Positions 9,476-19,057 of a DNA stretch of 64,000 bases are shown piece after piece. How positions within the stretch are numbered: position 1 is the first letter of the stretch; every line of letters starts with the position of its first letter. The DNA lies in NCBI GenBank assembly GCA_026709535.1, contig JAPOST010000184.1, positions 1 through 64,000 of the forward strand. The letters run 5' to 3'. The notes beneath the pieces were generated by a model. It was not told the origin of the DNA. It ran no database searches and saw only the letters and a program-made list of their open reading frames with translations. This DNA is from Rhodospirillaceae bacterium (GTDB lineage: Bacteria > Pseudomonadota > Alphaproteobacteria > Bin65). Both the position numbers and the translations under genes were made by a program.

Positions 9476-10534
9476 ATGGACAACAGGTCTGCAGCCTTTC
9501 TTGAAGTCATGATCGGCATCGCCGTCGTCGGTGTGCTGGCATTTGCAGTCTTTCTGCTCGCTGGCCGTATCCGCATGGCCACTTCCGCCGGAACGCGGTC
9601 TCTCAACATTCGCTGGCCGCAGATTGTTCTGGCGGTCATTCTGCTGGTTGTGGTTGTACTGGCGTTGTTGTGGCAGTTTCCGCCGCTTGATGGAAGCAGC
9701 GGCCTTGCTGCTGGCGGCAGTTGGCGCGTCGATCCGGACGCGTGGACCTATTTCACCATCATGCTGGTCGTCGCCGGCGCGGCTGTACTGATCTTTCTGG
9801 CGGCACTGATGATCCGGTCGAATCCCCGGCTGGCAAAGGACCTGGCAGAAGAAGATGCCGAGGTCGCCGTGCCGGTCGCGGTTGAAACGCCGTCGTCGGC
9901 GCGTCTGCTCGGTCTGGTGCTGCTCGTCATCGCCATCCTGTTGTTGACGTGGATCTACCTGACGCCTGATCTTCAATTCGTCCTGATGCAGCAGGTGCTG
10001 TACCCTGTGTCGCTGGCCGTGGCCGTCGTCATGCTGTTCGACAAGGCAACACGGACCTGGAGCGCCAAGAACGGCGGCGAGACGTTCCGGGAATGGCTAC
10101 TGTGCGACCTCATGGTCTTTTTGCTCATCCTCGGCTTCCTGAACCTTCACGAATTGAAGGCTGGGGCAGAGTACGAAGCCTTCCTGTGGGATATGATCCA
10201 CCTGATCGCGTTTTTCCTGGTGTTTTGGCTACTGGACCGCAAGCTGACGCGGGTCCGTTTCCTGATTGCATATCTGTACCTCACGCTGCTACCGGTCCTG
10301 CTCCTGATCTGGCGGGCCGCCCAAAATGTCGAGACACCTGAAGATGCCGAATGGTGGAGGACGATCTGGCCGATGTTCTTCCTCGGCGTGATCTTCTTCG
10401 TGCTCGAGTTGATCGCCGCGATCACCTCAAGCGACCGGAAAAAGCAGGCCATCCCGTCGATCAAGGACGCGCTGTATGTGATCCTGGCAGCCATTACGCT
10501 GATTGCCGCTGTGCCGACCACGGCGGCATCGTAG
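9476..10534 (+). CDS. Multi-pass membrane protein of unknown function
   Basis: 352 aa, about 9-10 hydrophobic segments, intact ORF, 6 bp ahead of the amidase gene; no family recognised. Confidence 0.7.
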   Translation: MDNRSAAFLEVMIGIAVVGVLAFAVFLLAGRIRMATSAGTRSLNIRWPQIVLAVILLVVVVLALLWQFPPLDGSSGLAAGGSWRVDPDAWTYFTIMLVVAGAAVLIFLAALMIRSNPRLAKDLAEEDAEVAVPVAVETPSSARLLGLVLLVIAILLLTWIYLTPDLQFVLMQQVLYPVSLAVAVVMLFDKATRTWSAKNGGETFREWLLCDLMVFLLILGFLNLHELKAGAEYEAFLWDMIHLIAFFLVFWLLDRKLTRVRFLIAYLYLTLLPVLLLIWRAAQNVETPEDAEWWRTIWPMFFLGVIFFVLELIAAITSSDRKKQAIPSIKDALYVILAAITLIAAVPTTAAS

Positions 10535-10540
10535 GCGGCA

Positions 10541-11914
10541 ATGAGCGATTTCCCCTGGATGTCCGCCGCTGCGATGGCAGAAGCCATTCGATCAAGGCGC
10601 CTTGGCCCCGTTGAAATCACCCAAGCCTATCTCGACAGGATCGACCGGCTGAATCCGCAGTTTCATGCCTATGTGTCTGTCTATCCGGACCAGGCGCTGC
10701 AGGCCGCCCGGGTTGCGGAAGCGGCCGTGGCCCGTGGCGACAGCCTCGGGCCCCTGCACGGCGTGCCACTTGCGATCAAGGACCTTTTTCTCGTCACCGG
10801 GATGATGCGCACCTGCGGTTCGAAACTGGTTCGGGAGAAGGTCAGCCCTGTGGATGCGGCGTCGGTCGCGGCGCTGCGCGAGGCTGGCGCGATCTTTCTG
10901 GGCATGGCCAATCTGCACGAGTTTGCCTTCGGTCCCACCGGCATCAATCCGCATTTCGGTACGGCTCTGAACCCATGGGACGCCACGAAAGTATGCGGCG
11001 GATCGAGCAGTGGCTCGGGTTGCGCTGTCGCAGCCGGACTCGGAGCGGGTGCGATGGGAACCGACACGGGCGGCTCCGTGCGCCTGCCGGCGGCATTGTG
11101 CGGCATCGTTGGACTGAAACCGACCCATTTGCGGATCAGCCAGGACGGCATCTATCCCCTGGTCGGTGAATTCGACACCGGCGGCCCCATGGCGCGCTGC
11201 GTAGAAGACATTGCGGTGATGATGGCCGCCCTCGACCCGGCTGGTGGATTTGACCACTACGCTCCCGCTGTCAGCCTGGCCAAGGTCCGGATCGGCGTTC
11301 CCGAAGCACTGTTCGAATCAGACGTCCACCCGGAAATCTGCGCGGCCATGCGCGGCGCACTGGACGCGATGGAGACGCTGGGCGCCAGCGTCGAGTTCGT
11401 TACACTTGATTTTGCAGACAATGCCCTGCGCGCTTGGAACACGATTGCGTTGGGCCGGGTCTACGCCCTGCATGGCGAGCGAGCAAGCGCCGTCAACAGC
11501 AAACTGTCACCGGATGTGCGCGATCGCATCAGAGCCGGACGCCACATTACCCGCGACCAGATCAATGAGGCATTGACAGTCCGCAAGACCGTTCATGTCG
11601 AAATGACTGACGTCATGGAAATGTATGACGTGCTTGCCCTGCCCACCGTCCCGTTGCCGGCGGTCAACGCCGCCGACGGGCGCGGTGATCTGGATGGAAG
11701 AAGGATTGATGGCGCTGCCGTGCTCGGGCGCCTGACTCGTCTGGCGTCGTTCACCGGCCAGCCGGCTCTCTCGCTTCCTTGGGCTCAGACAGCGATGAGG
11801 CTGCCGATCGGCCTGCAGATGATCGGGCGATGGAACGCCGACGAACAACTTCTGGAACTTGCCGGAGCCCTTGAAGCCGCTGGCGGCTGGAAGTTCCTGC
11901 ACCCGGAGATTTGA
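10541..11914 (+). CDS. Amidase (amidase-signature family)
   Basis: 457 aa; GVPLAIKDLFLVTGM, GGSSSGSGCAVAAGLGAGAMGTDTGGSVRLPAALCGIVGLKPT (Ser-cisSer-Lys signature). Confidence 0.93.
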   Translation: MSDFPWMSAAAMAEAIRSRRLGPVEITQAYLDRIDRLNPQFHAYVSVYPDQALQAARVAEAAVARGDSLGPLHGVPLAIKDLFLVTGMMRTCGSKLVREKVSPVDAASVAALREAGAIFLGMANLHEFAFGPTGINPHFGTALNPWDATKVCGGSSSGSGCAVAAGLGAGAMGTDTGGSVRLPAALCGIVGLKPTHLRISQDGIYPLVGEFDTGGPMARCVEDIAVMMAALDPAGGFDHYAPAVSLAKVRIGVPEALFESDVHPEICAAMRGALDAMETLGASVEFVTLDFADNALRAWNTIALGRVYALHGERASAVNSKLSPDVRDRIRAGRHITRDQINEALTVRKTVHVEMTDVMEMYDVLALPTVPLPAVNAADGRGDLDGRRIDGAAVLGRLTRLASFTGQPALSLPWAQTAMRLPIGLQMIGRWNADEQLLELAGALEAAGGWKFLHPEI

Positions 11915-12537
11915 TGGCGACGCTAGACGCCAAAGCGAGCTGCTGGTCCCGAAAGGGCCGTGAGCAGCTATCTCCACATCTGGATTGGCAGTTGGTCGAA
12001 AGCCGTGCGACAATACGGCGCAGCTCCGAGATCGCCCAGCCGTCACAACCGATGATCAGCGCAAGACTTCGGTCGATGCGCCGCGATTGAGTTGGTACCG
12101 GGGCGAATACTTCCCCTGAGCGCCGTGTTTTGCCTTTCTCATGGGGCGGTGCTGTGGTGGAGACTATCCAGTAGGCCCAACAGACGCTCCGGCGCGGTTC
12201 GGCAGGCAGCAGCCGAAAGCGCCGCGTTGCGTTTTCCATGCGCCTCTGCCGGTTCCATGCGGCAGCAATTCAATAATTCTCCGTGGTCGCAGTGTTTGAG
12301 CTAGGCAAGCCGGATGGATCAACAGGATGCAGGGCATGAAGTGGGCCATCAGGCTGATCGAAGCGCGATCGCCGAAGCCCCAACTCGACATCCTGGGTTG
12401 AAGTCGGGATTTTCAAATTGACCCGCTGACGAAAAATCGGCTGATTTGCCTTTTTGGGGCAGGTTCATTTAAGTACGCGCAGCGGATGGATGGCAGTCGG
12501 TCAGGATGCCGGGCTGTTTGGCAAGGGAGAGACACTA

Positions 12538-13005
12538 ATGAGCGGTTGGGGGTGGTTTTGGACGCTCGTCGGCTTTCTGGTCTACATTGTCGTTCTCATC
12601 TTCCTTTTCTTCTACAAGCCGTTTGAAGAACTGTTTAGTTTCGTCATCAAGAATACGACTTATGACAATGTCTTGTTCTGGGCCGCGATCCTGACCGGTA
12701 TTGTCGGCTTCTGCGGCTATCACTGGCGCGCCTACAGGCTGTTCATAGTCGACCAGCGCAACATGGAAGGCATGGTGCTCAGTTCGCTGCGCGGCTCCAC
12801 CTTCATTGCCATCATGATAAGCGCCGGTGCCGCGCTGCAATCAGTCCAGACTCTCATCGTCTATCTGGTGCGCGAAGAGGTCGTGCTGGGGCCAGATCTG
12901 GGCAGACGTCTGGCGGCGATCCTCGCCCTGATCGTCCTGACCGGAGTTTTTGCCATTATTTTCTGGTTGCTGCGGCTGGTTCGCCTGCATGCCGAACGAA
13001 ATTGA
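12538..13005 (+). CDS. Small multi-TM membrane protein, paralogue of the 26124-26645 product
   Basis: MSGWGWFWTLVGFLVYIVVLIFLFFYKPFEELFSF...; aligns along its length to MAQNSQGIGSLQYWTIVVGLILLGVFVYFYPPFEKLISD... encoded at 26124. Confidence 0.75.
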   Translation: MSGWGWFWTLVGFLVYIVVLIFLFFYKPFEELFSFVIKNTTYDNVLFWAAILTGIVGFCGYHWRAYRLFIVDQRNMEGMVLSSLRGSTFIAIMISAGAALQSVQTLIVYLVREEVVLGPDLGRRLAAILALIVLTGVFAIIFWLLRLVRLHAERN

Positions 13006-13060
13006 TCATCGCGGCACGGAATTTCCGAAGGGCGCGGCTTTTCTATTCCCTGTGTCATTG

Positions 13061-13089
13061 TTGACAGCTATGGTGAGATCAGGTTGCAT
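13061..13089 (+). promoter_or_regulatory. Candidate sigma70-like promoter for the ABC SBP gene
   Basis: TTGACA (13061-13066) with 17-nt spacer and TTGCAT (13084-13089), about 120 bp upstream of the SBP start. Confidence 0.3.
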
Positions 13090-13211
13090 CGGTTGTAGCG
13101 CAGCCAAAGTTGTTTTCCGGCTCCGTCCCCGGGTCCTCACTTAGATGACCCGGCTCCAAGACGGGCCGTGGAGTGACGAAAACGAACGACGGAAACGGGA
13201 GATACCAGAGG

Positions 13212-14495
13212 ATGACCACACTGACCAAACCTACAATGCACGAAACCAGAACTGGCTTGTCGCGACGCCGTTTCGTGCTTACCGCTGCAGGCTCGGCCGC
13301 CGCGGGCGCCACGCTGGGCGCACCGGCTATTGTATATGCTGCCGAAACCATCCGGACGATCGGCCTAGGTGTTTCGATCATCAATGAAATCCAGAGCAGG
13401 GCGTCAAAGGACACCAAGCTCCGCGTCCGCGGCCAGGCTTTGGGTTACGGCGCATTGTTCGGAAAGATGCTGAACCAGAACAGCACCTACGAGATCACCG
13501 AAGGCTACTTCAACGACATGGATGTCATGATTCCGTCAAAGGCCTGGCAACCGATCGACACCAAACGGATCAAGAATTGGGACAAGATCTCGAACCTGTG
13601 CAAGACCGGTGCCCTGACCCCAGGATCCAGCAAGGGCCAAGGCGATGCGCCGTTCCGCCACCTGTGGCTCAACAAGGACGGCTCCCGAGCAAGTGGGCCT
13701 TCCCAGTATGTGTCCATGGTCCCGACGTTCCACAACGCCGATTCCCTAGGCTACAACCCGGAGGAAACCAAACGGAAGATCGAAAGCTGGGCCGAGTTGT
13801 TCAGTGCCGATTTCAAGGGCAGGGTTGCTCTGCTGAACGTGCCGCAGATCGGCACCATGGATGCTGCCATGGGCGTCGAAGCCATGGGCCTCATGAAGTT
13901 CGGCGACAAGGGCGATATGACCAAGGCCGAGATCGACAAGCTGGTGGGCTTTCTGATCCAGAAGAAGAAGGAAGGTCACTTCCGCGCCTTCTGGGAAACC
14001 TTCGGACAGTCGGTCAACCTGATGGTCTCCGGCGAAGTCGCGCTGCAGAGCATGTGGTCGCCGGCCGTGACGGCCGTGAAGGCCGAAGGCGTGCCCTGCG
14101 TCTATGCGGCGCCAAAGGAAGGCATGCGCGGCTGGCATGGCGGGATGGCCATTTCGTCGAAAGTCACCGGCAAGAAGCTGGATGCCGCCTACGAATACAT
14201 CAACTGGTGGCTGAATGGCTGGGCCGGCGCGTTTGTCGCGCGTCAGGGTTATTACATGTCCAACTTCAACGAGGTAAAACCGCACCTCTCCGGTGAGGAA
14301 TGGGACTTCTGGTATGGCGGCAAGGCTGCGGCGAAAGAGTTGAGCGATCCATTCGGCACGCCGATCGTCAGGAAGGGCGAAGTTCGCGATGGCGGCTCGT
14401 ACGAGCAGCGCTTCAAGAATATCGCCGTCTGGAACTCCCTCATGAAGGAAAACAATTACCTCGTGAAACGGTGGACAGAATTCCTGAGCGCCTGA
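13212..14495 (+). CDS. ABC transporter extracellular solute-binding protein (spermidine/putrescine-type), Tat signal
   Basis: MTTLTKPTMHETRTGLSRRRFVLTAAGSAAAGATLGAPAIVYA (twin-Arg signal); PotD-like body; followed by two PotB/PotC-type permeases. Confidence 0.88.
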   Translation: MTTLTKPTMHETRTGLSRRRFVLTAAGSAAAGATLGAPAIVYAAETIRTIGLGVSIINEIQSRASKDTKLRVRGQALGYGALFGKMLNQNSTYEITEGYFNDMDVMIPSKAWQPIDTKRIKNWDKISNLCKTGALTPGSSKGQGDAPFRHLWLNKDGSRASGPSQYVSMVPTFHNADSLGYNPEETKRKIESWAELFSADFKGRVALLNVPQIGTMDAAMGVEAMGLMKFGDKGDMTKAEIDKLVGFLIQKKKEGHFRAFWETFGQSVNLMVSGEVALQSMWSPAVTAVKAEGVPCVYAAPKEGMRGWHGGMAISSKVTGKKLDAAYEYINWWLNGWAGAFVARQGYYMSNFNEVKPHLSGEEWDFWYGGKAAAKELSDPFGTPIVRKGEVRDGGSYEQRFKNIAVWNSLMKENNYLVKRWTEFLSA

Positions 14496-14533
14496 CCTGC
14501 GCTGGAGCCCTCTTTCGGGTCCTTACACAAAAA

Positions 14534-14566
14534 CGAGGGCGGGGCATTGTCCCGCCCTCGTCTTTC
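14534..14566 (+). terminator. GC-rich hairpin between SBP and permease genes (attenuator / 3' stabiliser)
   Basis: CGAGGGCGGG-GCATTGT-CCCGCCCTCG, perfect 10-bp stem, followed by TCTTT. Confidence 0.65.
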
Positions 14567-14626
14567 TGGTCAATTGGTCCGGTCGAAATCCCGAGACCTG
14601 ATCGCTGACGATCCAATCACGCTGAC

Positions 14627-15634
14627 ATGCTTGAAACGGCGCCACCGCATGCAAAGGAACATCAGACCGACCGATTCCATGGCGGCCTGATCGGCCGTCA
14701 GCCAACACCACCACAAGACGTCTCCAGGCTCAAGAAGTCAAAGCGGGATCAGGGCTTCCATCCCGGGTGGCTGGTTGCGCCCGCCACGACCTGGTTGATC
14801 GTATTCCTTGTGGTACCGCTGATCGGCATTGTTGTCTTCAGTTTCTGGACTCCGAAGAGCGGCGGCATGACGCCAGATTTTTCGGTGGCGAACTACGTCA
14901 ACTTCTTTGCGCAGGAAGGCTTCCTGGACACCGACCACCGGAACTTCCTGAAGCCCAGTATCTTCGTGACGACCCTGTGGACAACCTTTCGCTTTACCTT
15001 CACGGTAATGATCATCTGCCTGATAATCGGGTATCCGATCGCCTACTTCCTGGCGATGCAGGTGAAGAATTTCAAATGGCAACTCGCGCTGTTCCTGCTG
15101 GCGATGGTGCCGTTCTGGACCAGCTATCTGATCCGCGCAGTCGCTTGGTTGCCCATGCTCGGGCGCCGCGGTCTGTTCAACAAAATGCTGCAGAGTCTGG
15201 GAATCATCGACAAACCCAGCAGCTTCTTCCTATATTCCGAGTTCGGCTACACAATGGCGCTGACGCAGTTGTATGTCGTACTGTGCATAGGCCCGATCTT
15301 CTTTTCGCTGGCCAAGATCGACAAGGCGATCATCGAGGCCGCGAAGGACATGGGCGCCACGAATTTCCAGGTTTTCCGCGAGATCATCCTGCCGTTGTCG
15401 CTGCCGGGCGTTGCCATCGGCATGATCTTCTTGTTTGTGATGCTGATGGGCGAATTTGCGACCGCCGTTGTCGTCTATGGCGGCAAGACATCGACCACCG
15501 GCACGGTGATCCTGAACTATTACGCCATCGCAAATTACCCGTTCTCGGCCGTGAACGCGATCATGCTGATGCTCGCCATGATGATTGGCGTCGTCTTCAT
15601 TCTGCGCATCGTCGATATCCGGAAGGAGTTGTAG
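14627..15634 (+). CDS. ABC transporter permease (PotB-like)
   Basis: Multi-TM; EAAKDMGATNFQVFREIILPLSLPGVAIG EAA-loop motif. Confidence 0.9.
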   Translation: MLETAPPHAKEHQTDRFHGGLIGRQPTPPQDVSRLKKSKRDQGFHPGWLVAPATTWLIVFLVVPLIGIVVFSFWTPKSGGMTPDFSVANYVNFFAQEGFLDTDHRNFLKPSIFVTTLWTTFRFTFTVMIICLIIGYPIAYFLAMQVKNFKWQLALFLLAMVPFWTSYLIRAVAWLPMLGRRGLFNKMLQSLGIIDKPSSFFLYSEFGYTMALTQLYVVLCIGPIFFSLAKIDKAIIEAAKDMGATNFQVFREIILPLSLPGVAIGMIFLFVMLMGEFATAVVVYGGKTSTTGTVILNYYAIANYPFSAVNAIMLMLAMMIGVVFILRIVDIRKEL

Positions 15635-16462
15635 ATGGCGCGATGGACAAGGCGGCGGGCGCAAGCCTTGGCGGTAAAGACCGGCTTCAGCTTCTATTAC
15701 ATCGTCTTCATCATCTTCATCTTCGGCCCGATGATCGCGATGTTCGTTCTGTCTTTCCAAGGTCGGCGCGGTGGGTCGAGCTTCCCGATGCGGGGGTTCA
15801 GTTTCTACTGGTGGGAGCGGCTGTTGCAGCCCTCGACGATCGGCGACCTTCAGGGCGCGCTCGGCCGGTCACTGATTCTGGCGCTGGTCGTGATGGCAAT
15901 TACCGCTCTTTTTGCGACCATGCTCGCCATGGCCTTCCGCAGGAAATTCTGGGGCTCCAACATCCTTTTCTACACGGTCATGCTGGGCCTCATGGTGCCC
16001 GGGGTGCTCCTCAGCCTCGGCCTTGCAACCCTGATGCGCCAGCTGGGAATTCCGCCCGCCTGGTGGTCGTCCGGCCTGGGAGTGCATGTGGTTTGGACAC
16101 TGCCCTTCGGCTTCCTCGTCATGATGGCGGTCTTCAACCGATTCGATTCAAGACTGGAGGAGGCGGCCCGCGATATGGGCGCCAGTGAATGGACAGTATT
16201 CCGCGAGGTAACGCTGCCGTTGATCTTGCCCGGAATAGTGGCCGCAGGCCTTTTTGGATTTACGCTGTCCTACGACGAGTTTGCTCGGACGACCCTGCTT
16301 TCCGGCGAGTTCAATACGCTGCCGCTGGACATCAATGCTCAAATGACCCAACGCGTCCGGCCGACCCTGTTCGCGCTCGGCACCGCATCGACGATCTTTT
16401 CGCTTTGCCTGATCGGCCTGTTCGTCGTGGTGTATACAATACTGTACCGTCGATCGCGCTGA
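15635..16462 (+). CDS. ABC transporter permease (PotC-like)
   Basis: Multi-TM; EEAARDMGASEWTVFREVTLPLILPGIVAA EAA-loop; starts directly after the preceding stop. Confidence 0.9.
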   Translation: MARWTRRRAQALAVKTGFSFYYIVFIIFIFGPMIAMFVLSFQGRRGGSSFPMRGFSFYWWERLLQPSTIGDLQGALGRSLILALVVMAITALFATMLAMAFRRKFWGSNILFYTVMLGLMVPGVLLSLGLATLMRQLGIPPAWWSSGLGVHVVWTLPFGFLVMMAVFNRFDSRLEEAARDMGASEWTVFREVTLPLILPGIVAAGLFGFTLSYDEFARTTLLSGEFNTLPLDINAQMTQRVRPTLFALGTASTIFSLCLIGLFVVVYTILYRRSR

Positions 16463-16491
16463 ACCGGTCATTTGATGAAGGGCCGAAGGTT

Positions 16492-17673
16492 TTGGGGGGA
16501 GCAGAAGGCAAAGATCCGCCCGGGGGGCGCCGGGTCCATCTGACCCACCCAGCGGCGCTGGCGGTTGCCGGGTGCCTGGCGCTGGCGGTTGCCATCGGGA
16601 TCGGACGCTTCGTCTATACACCGATCCTGCCTTATATGACGACGGCGCTCGGGTTCGGCAAATCCGAGGCGGGGCTGATCGCATCCGCCAACTTCCTAGG
16701 CTATCTTCTAGGCGCGTTGGCGGCAGCGTGGCGGCCGGCACCGGGCGATGCGCGGCTATGGCTGTCAGTCGCGCTGGCGGTGAGCGCGGCGACGACCGGC
16801 GCCATGGGACTGACGGCGAACCTCAACGCCTACCTCGCCCTGCGCTTCGCCAGCGGGGCCGCAGCAGCACTGGTGATGGTGCTCGCCTCCTCGCTTACCA
16901 TGGACCGGCTGGCCGCCGCCGGGCGGACGGTCTGGGCTGCGGCAGTCTATGCAGGCGTCGGCGTCGGTATCGCGATCTCGTCGCTGGCCGTACCGGCCGC
17001 GGCGATGGGGTACGGGGACTGGCAGGGTCCCTGGCTCGTCTGCGGCGCAATCTCGCTGATGCTCGCTGTCCCGGTCGGATTGCTGCTGCGAGCGCGTCGG
17101 GCGACGACATCTGCAAGGCCCGATGTCGAGGCTGACAGCGGGCGGGCGACAGGCTTCGGTCGGTTCGCTCTCGCCTACGGGCTGTTCGGCTTCGGCTATG
17201 TCATCACCGCAACCTTCATTTCCGATATGGTGCGCTCCGATCCGGCCCTGCGGCCAGCGGAGAACGCTGTCTGGCTTTGCGTCGGACTGGCAGCAGCGCC
17301 ATCGGTTGCGCTCTGGGGTTGGGCCGGACAGCGCTGGAGCCATGAACGGGCGTTCGCCTGCGCTTGTCTGGTCGAGGCACTCGGCGTGTTGCTGAGCGTT
17401 CTCGGCGGCGGCATCTGGCCAGTGCTGACGGCGGCTGCCTTGCTGGGCGGCACCTTCATGGGGCTGACCGCACTGGGCCTCGTCAATGCGCGCCGCCTCT
17501 CACTCGGCGATCCGCGCAGAAATCTTGCGCTGATGACTGCCTCCTTCGGTCTTGGGCAGATGATCGGTCCGACGCTCGCGGGCTTGCTGCATGATGGGAC
17601 TGGCAGCTATCTCACCCCGTCGCTGCTCGCTGCTGCCACCTTGGCTGCCGCGGCGGCGCTTGCCGCGCGCTGA
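16492..17673 (+). CDS. YbfB/YjiJ-type MFS transporter (start uncertain, tentative TTG)
   Basis: AGCLALAVAIGIGRFVYTPILPYMTTALGFGKSEAGLIASANFLGYLLGALAA, typical YbfB/YjiJ MFS N-terminus; no in-frame ATG near the conserved start. Confidence 0.85.
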   Translation: MGGAEGKDPPGGRRVHLTHPAALAVAGCLALAVAIGIGRFVYTPILPYMTTALGFGKSEAGLIASANFLGYLLGALAAAWRPAPGDARLWLSVALAVSAATTGAMGLTANLNAYLALRFASGAAAALVMVLASSLTMDRLAAAGRTVWAAAVYAGVGVGIAISSLAVPAAAMGYGDWQGPWLVCGAISLMLAVPVGLLLRARRATTSARPDVEADSGRATGFGRFALAYGLFGFGYVITATFISDMVRSDPALRPAENAVWLCVGLAAAPSVALWGWAGQRWSHERAFACACLVEALGVLLSVLGGGIWPVLTAAALLGGTFMGLTALGLVNARRLSLGDPRRNLALMTASFGLGQMIGPTLAGLLHDGTGSYLTPSLLAAATLAAAAALAAR

Positions 17674-17935
17674 ATGGCCAGGCGCCCAGCCTACTATAAT
17701 GATGCTTGGGCTGTCGGCTGGTCTGGAGCGGCTGTCCAGCCAAGGCGCCACCCCAATCTCAAAGCAGAGCGCGATCAGCGGCTGGGGGCCGCGCGCGGCC
17801 AGAACCTGCCGTTGATTGAAACGGTCCAGCCAGTCGAGCAACGAGCGCACCGAGGGGAAACAACGCTCCCTCCCGCCCCGTAAAGCGCCCGACGATGGCC
17901 CGCTTCGAAAGCCCGAAAAGATATACTTGTTGTTT

Positions 17936-19027
17936 CTAGGGATTCTGCTCAAGCAGAACACCGGCGTCAGCAGGCCAGCAGACAACCTCGTCCTCGCCCT
18001 CTTCATACATGCGGTCCGATACGCCCCGGTGCTGCTCGACCGAAACGTAGAAATCCGACCCAATTTCGAAAATGTCTGTTTCCAGAGAGCCTTTGAATTC
18101 CGTGGTGACATACTTGCCTTCAATCCGGTTCGCCATGTCAGGGCGCTCACCGGTGTGCATGAGATCTGAGCGGACCGAGAAATACGCTTCGCGGTCGACA
18201 TGAACGGCTGAAATGTAATCCGGTGTGCGTACGTAGAACATTTTCCCGAAGGCCTCGACCAGCACGATGGATCCGGTTCGCGAACGGACGACGCCCTTGA
18301 ACAGATTGTTGTTCCCGATGAAGGAAGCGACGAAGCTGGTGCGCGGTGCCTCGTAGATTTCACGCGATGTGCCGGTCTGCTGGATGAGGGCGTCACTCAT
18401 CACAATAACCTTGTCGGCCATCGACATCGCCTCTTCCTGCGAATGGGTGACCATGACGAAGGTGATGCCCGTGTCCCGCTGGATCTTCTTCAATTCGTAG
18501 ATCATCGATTGGCGCAGGTTATAATCCAGTGCGCCCAGAGGCTCATCAAGCAGAAGCACTGTCGGCTCGCTGATCAGGGCCCGCGCGAGGGCCACGCGCT
18601 GCTGCTGCCCCCCGGAAAGATCATGGGGCTTTCGGTCGGCCAGCGGACCAAGGCCGACCATCTCCACCATCTGCTGGGCGCGCTTGAAGCGCTCCTCCTT
18701 GGGGATGCCTTGCATCTTCAAGCTGAATTCGACGTTCTGCTGAACGTTGCGGTGCGGAAAGAGCGCAAAGCTCTGGAACATCATCGACGTGTTGCGCTGG
18801 GACGGCGGCAGGTCCGTCACGTCCTTGCCAGCGATATAGATCTTGCCCTTTGTCACTTCCTCCAGACCGCCGATCATCCTCAGCGTCGTGGTCTTCCCGC
18901 AGCCGGAGGGGCCCAGCATGGCCACGAATTCGCCGCGCCTGATCTCGCAGTTGAAGTCAATCACTGCCCGAACACCGCCTGGGTAGGTCTTGTCTACAGC
19001 CTGAAGAACCACATCATGATCGGTCAT
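17936..19027 (-). CDS. ABC transporter ATP-binding protein (PotA-like)
   Basis: GPSGCGKTTTLRMIGG (Walker A), LSGGQQQRVALARAL (signature), VLLLDEPLGALD (Walker B), C-terminal TOBE-like region. Confidence 0.95.
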   Translation of the reverse strand: MTDHDVVLQAVDKTYPGGVRAVIDFNCEIRRGEFVAMLGPSGCGKTTTLRMIGGLEEVTKGKIYIAGKDVTDLPPSQRNTSMMFQSFALFPHRNVQQNVEFSLKMQGIPKEERFKRAQQMVEMVGLGPLADRKPHDLSGGQQQRVALARALISEPTVLLLDEPLGALDYNLRQSMIYELKKIQRDTGITFVMVTHSQEEAMSMADKVIVMSDALIQQTGTSREIYEAPRTSFVASFIGNNNLFKGVVRSRTGSIVLVEAFGKMFYVRTPDYISAVHVDREAYFSVRSDLMHTGERPDMANRIEGKYVTTEFKGSLETDIFEIGSDFYVSVEQHRGVSDRMYEEGEDEVVCWPADAGVLLEQNP

Positions 19028-19057
19028 CGCACAAGCCCGATGCAGTTGCCGGTCCGG

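Noticed and set aside
14767-16188. 473-aa plus-strand ORF
   Set aside because: Out-of-frame overlap with both ABC permease genes, which have clear EAA motifs.
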